NCBI GenBank assembly: GCA_040221095.1
Contig: JAVJVP010000016.1
Location: 62,001-126,000 of the forward strand
Origin: UBA1479 sp040221095
GTDB taxonomy: Bacteria > Pseudomonadota > Alphaproteobacteria > Rhodospirillales > Casp-alpha2
Direction: 5' to 3'
DNA length: 64,000 nt
Shown: piece after piece, positions 16,955-23,698 of the stretch
Layout of the letters: every line of letters begins with the position of its first letter
Numbering within the stretch: the first letter of the stretch is position 1
Translations under genes and position numbers: made by a program
Notes under the pieces: model-generated
The model's database searches: none
Told to the model about the DNA's origin: nothing
What the model saw: only the letters and a program-made list of their open reading frames with translations

Positions 16955-18193
16955 ATGGCAGGTAAGACCGAACCCATACACGTTGTCGCGGTCGATGACG
17001 ACCCGATGATCCTCGACGCCATCACCTCCATGCTGGAGGCGGCGGGTCATCGCGTCACCGCGTTCACGGACTCCCGGCAAGCCATGGACAAGATGGTCGG
17101 CCTGGCGCCTGACTGCGTCATCTCGGACCTGATGATGCCGGACGTCGACGGCTTCCAGATGTGCAAGTTCGTGCGCGGCCATGAAGACCTTGCCGACACG
17201 ATCTTCATCGTGCTGACGGCGAAAAGCTACGAATTCGACGTCAACCGCGCCTACGAATTCGGCGCCCACGGCTTCATCCGCAAGCCCATCGTCGCGGCAA
17301 CCTTCCTCGACAAGGTCAACCGCATCCTGCGCGACGACATCGAACTGTCGTTCTGGGGCGTGCGCGGCACCTTGCCCGTGTCCGGCGAAAACACCCTGAA
17401 ATACGGCGGCAGCACCAACTGCGTGACCCTGCAGTTTCCGCGCGACCAGATTTTCATTTTCGACGGCGGCACCGGGATCAAGACTTTCGGCGACAAGCTA
17501 TTGGCCAACGGCCGGCGCAACGTCCGCGGCCGCATCTTCATCTCCCACCCTCATTGGGACCATATCAACGCCATTCCGTTCTTCGCGCCCCTGTACCGCC
17601 AGGGCAACGAATTCCAGATTCTCGGCGCCAATCAGGGCGACATCTCGATCCGCGAAATCATCTCGGCCCAGATGGACGGGGTGTATTTCCCCATCACGCT
17701 GAAGGAGTTCGCGGCACGGGTCTATTTCCGCGACCTCGAGGAAGAAGAGTTCGAGGTTGACGGCATCCGCGTGAAGACCAAGCTTCTGAGCCATCCGGGC
17801 CAGTGCCTCGGCTTCCGCATTGAATACAACGGCCGCGCCATCTGCTACGTCACGGACAATGAAATGTTCCTGGAGAATTCCGACGGCTACAATCCCCATT
17901 ACGAGGAAAAGCTGGCCGAATTCGTGCACGGCGCCGACGTGCTGATCACCGATTCAACCTATACGGACGCGGAATACGCGACCAAGGTGACCTGGGGTCA
18001 TTCCTGCATTTCCAAGGTCGTCGAACTGGCGGACCGGGGCAAGGTGAAAACCCTCTACCTCTACCACCACGACCCGGACCAGGACGATGCGGCCATCGAC
18101 GGCAAGCTGGAAATGGCCCAGAAGCTGTTGAAGGAGCGCGGCAGCGATACCGTCTGCATCGCACCCAAGGAACACGACACCTTCTTCATCTGA
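16955..18193 (+). CDS. Response regulator receiver domain fused to a metallo-beta-lactamase-fold hydrolase
   Basis: A 412-residue two-domain protein. Residues 8-125 form a CheY-like receiver: acidic pair D14-D15, phosphoacceptor D58 in VISDLMMPDVDG, T88 and K110. Residues 130-412 form a metallo-beta-lactamase fold of the type that begins SFWGVRGTLPVSG with GGSTNCV: metal motif HPHWDH at 198-203, a later histidine in LLSHPGQ, aspartate in ITDSTYTDAEY, and a final YLYHHDPDQDD. Such hydrolases cleave phosphodiesters or other esters, so phosphorylation may switch a hydrolytic output. No histidine kinase lies nearby. The domain calls are firm; the substrate is unknown. Confidence 0.9.
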   Translation: MAGKTEPIHVVAVDDDPMILDAITSMLEAAGHRVTAFTDSRQAMDKMVGLAPDCVISDLMMPDVDGFQMCKFVRGHEDLADTIFIVLTAKSYEFDVNRAYEFGAHGFIRKPIVAATFLDKVNRILRDDIELSFWGVRGTLPVSGENTLKYGGSTNCVTLQFPRDQIFIFDGGTGIKTFGDKLLANGRRNVRGRIFISHPHWDHINAIPFFAPLYRQGNEFQILGANQGDISIREIISAQMDGVYFPITLKEFAARVYFRDLEEEEFEVDGIRVKTKLLSHPGQCLGFRIEYNGRAICYVTDNEMFLENSDGYNPHYEEKLAEFVHGADVLITDSTYTDAEYATKVTWGHSCISKVVELADRGKVKTLYLYHHDPDQDDAAIDGKLEMAQKLLKERGSDTVCIAPKEHDTFFI

Positions 18194-18261
18194 TCCACCC
18201 GCATCCGATCCGCCTGCCCGGCCCATTGCCGGGCGCCCAGCCCAACGAAAGGATCCCTCAC

Positions 18262-18729
18262 ATGCCCGGAACCGTCGAAGCCCGCCTGAAGGACCTGGGA
18301 ATCGAGTTGCCCACGCCGTCCACGCCCGCCGCCAACTACATCCCCTACACCATCGTCGGATCGACGGTGTTCGTGGCGGGTCAGGTCTGCGTGTGGAACG
18401 GCGAGATCGTCTGCCGGGGCCGCCTGGGCGAAGATGTCGCGACCGAAGACGGCTACAAGGCGGCCCGGGTCTGCGGCCTCAACCTCATCGCCCAGCTGCG
18501 CGAAGCCTGCGGCGGCGACCTGGACCGCGTGGTGCGGGTCGCCAAGCTGGGCGGTTTCGTCAATTCGGCGGCCGATTTCACCGACCATCCCGAGGTCGTC
18601 AACGGTGCCTCCGACCTGATGGTCGAAGTGTTCGGCGACGCCGGCAAGCACGCCCGCTTCGCCGTCGGCGCCCCGGCCCTGCCGCGCGGCGTGGCGGTCG
18701 AGGTCGACGGGATCTTCGAAATCCGCTGA
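18262..18729 (+). CDS. RidA/YjgF/Rid family protein
   Basis: A 155-residue protein of the Rid family, in the longer YjgH/TdcF-like branch. Segments include PAANYIPYTIVGSTVFVAGQVCVWNG, RVCGLNLIAQLREACGGDLDRVVRVAKLGGFVNS, FTDHPEVVNGASDLMVEVFGDAGKHARFAVG and the C-terminal LPRGVAVEVDGIFEI. RidA enzymes hydrolyse reactive enamine/imine intermediates from PLP enzymes. The canonical arginine that binds the substrate carboxylate is replaced in the usual position (KHARFAVG), so the activity may differ. The start at 18262 has AAAGGATCC upstream. It follows the receiver fusion by 68 bases. Confidence 0.9.
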   Translation: MPGTVEARLKDLGIELPTPSTPAANYIPYTIVGSTVFVAGQVCVWNGEIVCRGRLGEDVATEDGYKAARVCGLNLIAQLREACGGDLDRVVRVAKLGGFVNSAADFTDHPEVVNGASDLMVEVFGDAGKHARFAVGAPALPRGVAVEVDGIFEIR

Positions 18730-18743
18730 TCCCGCCTGGGCGC

Positions 18744-19562
18744 TCAGCGCGTCATCAATCCGCCCAGAAATTCCAGCATGCGGGCCTTGGCCTCCGGATC
18801 CCGGGCGACCACATGCAGCTTGCCCGCGAGCCCCAGAACCTGCATCCCCGTGCGGCCGACGTAATCCAGGCACTTGATGGGCCGGCCCTTGCGCCAGGGG
18901 TCGTTCTCCGAATAGACGGCGAGCGCCGGTTCCTCCGGCGGCCCGTGATAGCCGGTGGAGCAGCGCGTGCCGCTCATGATCCTCCCCTTGAACGCGTTGC
19001 CCGGATAGGAGGCAACGGCGTTGGAGCCCTGGGAATGGCCGAACAGGAACAGGTTGTTCCAATCAACCCAGGAAAACGCCTTCAATCCCAAAAGGGCGCG
19101 CTCCAGTTCCTCAAGCCGCCAGGCGATGACGTTCCGGTAGATTCCCTTGGGCCCGGCGCGGGAATGGGTCTTCGCATCGCAGGTTCTGACCCGCGATGGC
19201 CGGGCGAAACTGTCGGGCGCCACCACGACAAAGCCCGCCTCGGCCAGCATGCCGGCGTTGGTACTGCCCGAATTGCCGAACCCGCCGCAGCCGTGCAGAT
19301 AGACCACCACGGGCCGGGGCGGCCCCTTGGCCAGGCCGTCGAGCGCCCGCGCCACGGACCCAAGGTCGCGCTGTCCGCCCAGCACGCCCGTGCCCAGGGG
19401 ATTGGCATCGGCGGGCACATAGAAATGCGCCCGTTCCCAGGTCCGCTCGACCGCCAGGGGACCGAGGGATTCCGGCGGCACTTCGTCCATGCCCGCACCG
19501 GCAGGGCCGGACGTCATGAGGAAACCAAGCGCAAGGAAAAGTACAAAGGGCCGCAGGTTCAT
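18744..19562 (-). CDS. Exported alpha/beta hydrolase, dienelactone-hydrolase-like
   Basis: A 272-residue protein with a signal peptide (MNLRPFVLFLALGFLMTSGPAGAG) and an alpha/beta hydrolase core. PVVVYLHGCGGFG supplies the oxyanion region, FLFGHSQGSNAVA the nucleophile elbow (GHSQG), and GKLHVVARD a plausible catalytic-histidine segment. Several cysteines (TCDAKTHS, RCSTGYHG, IKCLDY) are consistent with a periplasmic protein with disulfides. The start at 19562 has GGAGGGTGGTG upstream. It is divergent from the BtuF-like gene across only 82 bases. The substrate is unknown. Confidence 0.85.
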   Translation of the reverse strand: MNLRPFVLFLALGFLMTSGPAGAGMDEVPPESLGPLAVERTWERAHFYVPADANPLGTGVLGGQRDLGSVARALDGLAKGPPRPVVVYLHGCGGFGNSGSTNAGMLAEAGFVVVAPDSFARPSRVRTCDAKTHSRAGPKGIYRNVIAWRLEELERALLGLKAFSWVDWNNLFLFGHSQGSNAVASYPGNAFKGRIMSGTRCSTGYHGPPEEPALAVYSENDPWRKGRPIKCLDYVGRTGMQVLGLAGKLHVVARDPEAKARMLEFLGGLMTR

Positions 19563-19644
19563 CACACCACCCTCCATAACGCGGTTGCTGATCGCCGACC
19601 GCGCGCGCACATTAATCCTGATGCCGCCGACCGAAAACAGAGAA

Positions 19645-20547
19645 ATGAAACGCGTCGTCTCGCTGCTGCCGAGTGCGACGGAGATCGTCGCCGCGCTGGG
19701 CTGCACAGACTGGCTGGTGGGACGGTCCCACGAATGTGACTTCCCGCCCGAGGTCGCAGGACTGCCCGTCTGCACGGCGCCGCGTCTGGATCTGTCCGGC
19801 AGCAGCGCCGAGATCGACGCCAAGGTGAAAGCCGCCGTGGCCGATGCCGCGTCCGTCTACGAGGTCCGGCAAGGCCCCCTCGCCGATTGCGCCCCCGACG
19901 TCATCATCACCCAGGATCAATGCGAAGTCTGCGCCGTCAGCCTGGCCGATGTCGAAGCCGCGATCTGCGCCTGGACCGGCACCCCCGCGCGGATCGTGTC
20001 GCTGAAGCCCATGACCCTCGCCGACGTATTCGCCGATGTGGAACGGGTCGCCGCCGCCCTGGGGCTGGCGGACCACGGCCGCGCCGTGGCCGACGGCCTA
20101 CGCGCCCGGGCGCGGGCATTGGCCATCACCCCCGCCGGCCCTCGTCCCCGCGTCGCCTGTATCGAATGGACGGACCCCTTGATGGCGGCGGGCAACTGGG
20201 TGCCCGAACTGGTGGACATGGCGGGCGGCGCGGACGTGTTCGGCCAGGCAGGCGACCACGCGCCTTGGATCACCTGGGACGACCTGAAATCCGCCGACCC
20301 GGACGTCATCGTGTTCATGCCCTGCGGATTCGGACTGGAAAGGTCGGCGGCGGAAGCCCGCCTGCTGATGGATCGGCATCCGGAGTTCAGCAACCTCAAG
20401 GCCGCCCGCGCGGACCGCGTCTTCGCCACGGACGCCAACAGCTACTTCAACCGGCCGGGGCCCAGGCTGGTGGAAAGTCTCGCCTTGCTGGTCGCCGCCT
20501 TCGGCGCACAAGCCTTGCCCCCCGGCATCGAACGGATACAAGATTAA
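19645..20547 (+). CDS. BtuF-like cobalamin-binding protein without a signal peptide
   Basis: A 300-residue protein of the BtuF/FecB substrate-binding fold: MKRVVSLLPSATEIVAALGCTDWLVGRSHECDFP at the N terminus, a PDVIITQDQCEVCAVS strand (with CxxC), RVACIEWTDPLMAAGNWVPELVDMAGG, WDDLKSADPDVIVFMPCGF and a terminal DANSYFNRPGPRLVESL. Family members deliver vitamin B12 to BtuCD, yet this one has no signal peptide or lipobox with either start (19645 or 19621), so it appears cytoplasmic. The acyltransferase gene begins 2 bases after its stop, indicating tight coupling. Role may be B12 sensing or salvage rather than classical transport. Confidence 0.85.
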   Translation: MKRVVSLLPSATEIVAALGCTDWLVGRSHECDFPPEVAGLPVCTAPRLDLSGSSAEIDAKVKAAVADAASVYEVRQGPLADCAPDVIITQDQCEVCAVSLADVEAAICAWTGTPARIVSLKPMTLADVFADVERVAAALGLADHGRAVADGLRARARALAITPAGPRPRVACIEWTDPLMAAGNWVPELVDMAGGADVFGQAGDHAPWITWDDLKSADPDVIVFMPCGFGLERSAAEARLLMDRHPEFSNLKAARADRVFATDANSYFNRPGPRLVESLALLVAAFGAQALPPGIERIQD

Positions 20548-20549
20548 TC

Positions 20550-21719
20550 ATGCCCGACGGACGCGACGCGGTCGCCATCACGGTCCTTAAATCCCTTACC
20601 GAGGTCTCGCCCGAGGCCTGGGACGCCTGTGCCGGAACGGACAATCCCTTCGTCCGCCATGCCTTCCTGTCGGCCCTGGAGGACTCCGGATCGGCGACGG
20701 AGGAGAGCGGCTGGTTCGGCCAGCATCTGGTGATCGAGGACCCGGCCGGCGGCATCGCCGCCTGCGCGCCGCTGTACCTGAAAAACCATTCCTACGGCGA
20801 ATACGTGTTCGACTGGGGCTGGGCCGACGCCTATGAGCGCGCCGGCGGGCGCTATTATCCCAAGCTGCAATGCGCCGTGCCCTTCACGCCGGTGACCGGG
20901 CCCCGCCTGCTGGTCAACGAAGCCCTGCCCGACGGCCAACGCCGCGAGATGCGCGCCGCCCTGATCGCCGGCATGGCGCAGCTGGCGCAGAACCTGGGTG
21001 TGTCGTCCCTGCATGTCACCTTCCCGACCGAGGACGAATGGAACACCTTCGGGGATGCCGGATACCTGCAGCGCATCGGCCAGCAGTTCCATTGGGAGAA
21101 CAAGGGGTTCAATACCTTCGACGACTTCCTGGACGAACTGTCGTCGCGCAAGCGCAAGAACATCAAGAAGGAGCGCCGCGCCGTCCAAGAGGCCGGCCTC
21201 GACATCCGCGTCCTCGAAGGCGGCGACATCACCGAGGCCCATTGGGACGCCTTCTTCCAGTTCTACATGGACACGTCCGACAAGAAATGGGGCCAGGCTT
21301 ATCTGACACGCCGGTTCTTTTCCCTGCTCGGAGAGCGCCTGGGCCGGGCCGTGGTCCTGATCATGGTGGAAAAGGACGGACGGGCCGTGGCCGGTGCGCT
21401 GAACCTGCGGGGCGGCGACACGATCTACGGCCGCAACTGGGGCTGCGTCGCCGACTACAAATTCCTGCACTTCGAAGCCTGTTATTATCAGGCCATCGAC
21501 TATGCCATAGCCAATGGCCTGAAATGGGTCGAAGCCGGGGCCCAGGGGCCCCACAAGGTGCAGCGCGGCTACCTTCCCCGCCGCACCTTCTCCGCCCATT
21601 GGATCGCCGACGGGGGCTTCCGGAATGCGGTTTCGGACTTCCTGAAGGACGAATCCAGGGGAATCGAGCGGGAAATGTCGGCCTATGGGACGTTCTCCCC
21701 CTTTAAAAAATCAGAATAA
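20550..21719 (+). CDS. GNAT-fold acyltransferase, COG3146 (DUF482) family
   Basis: A 389-residue protein of the predicted N-acyltransferase family COG3146, related to the fold of peptidoglycan FemX/FemAB-type aminoacyl transferases. Visible segments: NPFVRHAFLSALEDSGSA near residue 32, PLYLKNHSYGEYVFDWGWADAYERAGG, PKLQCAVPFTPVTGPRLL, SSRKRKNIKKERRAV, and ADYKFLHFEACYYQAIDYAI with EAGAQGPHKVQRGYLP near the C terminus. There is no signal peptide. The start is the ATG 2 bases after the BtuF-like stop. The acceptor is unknown. Its CDS is followed by a short AT-rich stretch without an obvious terminator. Confidence 0.87.
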   Translation: MPDGRDAVAITVLKSLTEVSPEAWDACAGTDNPFVRHAFLSALEDSGSATEESGWFGQHLVIEDPAGGIAACAPLYLKNHSYGEYVFDWGWADAYERAGGRYYPKLQCAVPFTPVTGPRLLVNEALPDGQRREMRAALIAGMAQLAQNLGVSSLHVTFPTEDEWNTFGDAGYLQRIGQQFHWENKGFNTFDDFLDELSSRKRKNIKKERRAVQEAGLDIRVLEGGDITEAHWDAFFQFYMDTSDKKWGQAYLTRRFFSLLGERLGRAVVLIMVEKDGRAVAGALNLRGGDTIYGRNWGCVADYKFLHFEACYYQAIDYAIANGLKWVEAGAQGPHKVQRGYLPRRTFSAHWIADGGFRNAVSDFLKDESRGIEREMSAYGTFSPFKKSE

Positions 21720-21760
21720 AATCAGTTTTCTATACAAATTTCTCAAAAATCGCGCATAGG

Positions 21761-21776
21761 TGTGATGGCGGTCACG
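21761..21776 (+). promoter_or_regulatory. Crp-type operator TGTGA-N6-TCACG
   Basis: TGTGA (21761-21765), six bases, then TCACG (21772-21776) match the Crp consensus TGTGA-N6-TCACA at 9 of 10 positions. The site lies 36-51 bases before the ATG of the cysteine-repeat gene, and directly after it comes a second near-palindrome, TTCGT-TT-ACGAA (21778-21789). No crp gene is in the window. Confidence 0.55.
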
Positions 21777-21811
21777 TTTCGTTTACGAATGTTCCCTAAA
21801 GTAAAGGGGAA

Positions 21812-22447
21812 ATGGAACGCTATGTGAAAATCTATCTGCTGAGCGCCGCCGCCCTCGTCGCGGTGCTGTTGCTGTCGGCGGCCGCCATCGCGGCCCCCCG
21901 CGTGCCCGGTGCGGACGCCATGGGGATCAATCCCCTGATCCGCACGGCGGCGGCCTTGGCCCCGGGCGCCGACTGCATACGTCACGGCCGCACAGGCACA
22001 GGTGAAGTGCTGGTCAACAAATGCAACGCCTGCATGGTGGTCGGCGTGACCCGCCTGCGCCAGGGCTACTCCAATCCGGAAGTGCGCAAGTTCAACGTCA
22101 TGGGCAACATGACCCTGCCCCTGCCGTTCCGCGGCCCGGGCCGGACCAGCCTGGGCTCCATCTATCCCTGCGAGCAGGCCAACCTGGTAAAGCCGGAAAC
22201 GTTGGCCGACGACAGCGACAAGAAATGCATCACCCTTGAAACGGACAAGGGCAATGGCGGCGTGTTCCTGGTCAACAACTGCCGTGCCTGCCGCGCCGCC
22301 CAGGTCGTGCGCATGGCCGCCAACGGCAAACCGCTGGGCAGCCAATCCTACGTGATCGGCGCCAAGGGCAACCTGCGCCTGTCATCGCAGGGCGCTTCCA
22401 TGGTCGGCCTGACCCGCGAAGCCGACTGCCCCCAGGTCGCCCGCTAG
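21812..22447 (+). CDS. Exported protein with two tandem four-cysteine repeats, function unknown
   Basis: A 211-residue protein with a signal peptide (residues 1-28, ending AIAAP). The mature part holds eight cysteines: C55, C71, C74, C120 and C139, C157, C160, C206. The second set repeats the first: both contain N-x-C-x-A-C (NKCNAC and NNCRAC), and the distance from the CxxC to the last cysteine is 46 residues in both. Each unit of about 84 residues probably forms a disulfide-stabilised or metal-binding domain in the periplasm. AAAGGGGA precedes the ATG, and a Crp-type site lies upstream. I do not recognise the family and assign no function. Confidence 0.75.
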   Translation: MERYVKIYLLSAAALVAVLLLSAAAIAAPRVPGADAMGINPLIRTAAALAPGADCIRHGRTGTGEVLVNKCNACMVVGVTRLRQGYSNPEVRKFNVMGNMTLPLPFRGPGRTSLGSIYPCEQANLVKPETLADDSDKKCITLETDKGNGGVFLVNNCRACRAAQVVRMAANGKPLGSQSYVIGAKGNLRLSSQGASMVGLTREADCPQVAR

Positions 22448-23583
22448 GCCTTTTCCCAACCTCGTAAAATTTGATCCGCCGTGCGCAGCGCCAACGGCGC
22501 CCGCTCGCCCGTGGTCATGCCGTCGGCAAGGATCGGCAGCAGCACCTGCACCCCGCCGAGGGGATCGTCCGCGACAAGGTCCCGGGCCTTGACCTGCGGC
22601 TGATCCGCGACGCCCGCATATTCGGCGACCGGCTGCACGCAGGCATCGACGCCGTCCAGCACGGACAACCAATGGTCCAGGGGCCGGCCGGCGAGAAGGT
22701 CCGCGACCTCGGCGATCAATTCCGCCTGAGGCAGCCCCTCCCACTGGCGGGAGATCCAATCGTCACGGCCGATGGCGCGGCAGAAATTTTCCCAGAATTG
22801 GGGCTCCAGATTGCCCAGCGTCAATTCCCGCCCGTCGGCGCAGGCGTAGACCCGGTAGCATGCTGCCCCGCCGGTCAGCAGCGCCGCCCCCCGCGCCTTG
22901 CCCAGACCAAGCTTTTCCGCCGTCAGGCCGATGGCCTGCCAGGACAACACGCAGTCCGACATGGCGACGTCCAGATAGGCACCCTGCCCGTCCCGGCCCC
23001 GGCGCACCAGCGCCCCCAGAATGGCGAGGGCCGACATCACCGCCCCGGCGCAGTCGGCCATGGGCGGCCAGGCCATGGCGGGCCCCGCCGCCGTCCCGGC
23101 CTGGCTGAGCGCCCCCGTTGCGGCCATGTAATTGAGGTCGTGCCCGGCGGCCAGACGAAGCGGCCCCGTCTGCCCATATCCCGTAAGCGCGCAATAGATA
23201 AGCCCGGGGTTCAACGCCCGGGCCGCGTCGTATCCGAAGCCGAGCCGGTCCATGACACCGGGCCGGTAGCTTTCGAGCAGAACGTCCGTTCCTTCGACCA
23301 AGGCCCGGAACTGCGCCTTGCCACTCTCGGACTTGAGGTCGAGGCGGGTCACCGTCTTGCCGGCGTTGAGCACCTGATAGAAGGGAGAGGCGTCGCCGCC
23401 AACGACCACATCGGGGTCGAGCAGACCCGACATGGGATCGAGATGGCGCTGCGGATCGCCCGCGGGCGGCTCGACCTTCACGACCTCGGCGCCTAGATCG
23501 GACAGGACCTGGGCCGCGAGCGGCCCCGGCAGATATTGGCTGAGATCGAGAATCCGGATCCCGGCAAGGAAGGAAAACGCCAT
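22444..23583 (-). CDS. CaiB/BaiF (class III) CoA-transferase family protein
   Basis: A 379-residue CoA-transferase of the formyl-CoA transferase/alpha-methylacyl-CoA racemase family. It begins GIRILDLSQYLPGPLAAQVLSDLGAEVVKVEPPAGD, contains LDLKSESG, LLESYRPGVMDRLGFGYD, LIYCALTGYGQTGP and YMAATGALS, and a DVAMSD segment with the likely catalytic aspartate. It moves CoA between carboxylic acids or racemises a branched acyl-CoA. The start at 23583 is chosen because homology begins there; the longer frame translates the palindromic repeat upstream (the familiar FPRKRES peptide) and is not coding. The stop overlaps that of the cysteine-repeat gene by 4 bases. Confidence 0.88.
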   Translation of the reverse strand: MAFSFLAGIRILDLSQYLPGPLAAQVLSDLGAEVVKVEPPAGDPQRHLDPMSGLLDPDVVVGGDASPFYQVLNAGKTVTRLDLKSESGKAQFRALVEGTDVLLESYRPGVMDRLGFGYDAARALNPGLIYCALTGYGQTGPLRLAAGHDLNYMAATGALSQAGTAAGPAMAWPPMADCAGAVMSALAILGALVRRGRDGQGAYLDVAMSDCVLSWQAIGLTAEKLGLGKARGAALLTGGAACYRVYACADGRELTLGNLEPQFWENFCRAIGRDDWISRQWEGLPQAELIAEVADLLAGRPLDHWLSVLDGVDACVQPVAEYAGVADQPQVKARDLVADDPLGGVQVLLPILADGMTTGERAPLALRTADQILRGWEKA

Positions 23584-23619
23584 AAATCCGGCTCCACCGT
23601 TTCCGGAACCTAACCCAAT

Positions 23620-23687
23620 CGTCACTCCCGCGAAAGCGGGGGTCCAGGAAAGCGGAAGGCTGGATTCCCGCTTTCGCGGGAATGACG
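23620..23687. repeat. REP-like palindromic intergenic repeat
   Basis: Two 28-base arms (23620-23647 and 23660-23687) are reverse complements with three mismatches, built around TCCCGCGAAAGCGGG and CCCGCTTTCGCGGGAA. This is the widespread proteobacterial repeat whose chance translation reads FPRKRES/WTPAFAGVT. It sits between clpA and the CoA-transferase gene, both on the minus strand, and could separate their transcripts. Confidence 0.8.
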
Positions 23688-23698
23688 GCAAGAAGTCT

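Noticed and set aside
18744..19823. Longer 359-residue version of the exported hydrolase
   Set aside because: The extension runs across the divergent promoter and into the BtuF-like gene; the inner ATG has a good ribosome site and starts a signal peptide.
23584..23691. N-terminal extension of the CoA-transferase gene
   Set aside because: The extra residues are the chance translation of the palindromic repeat (FPRKRES type), not conserved protein.
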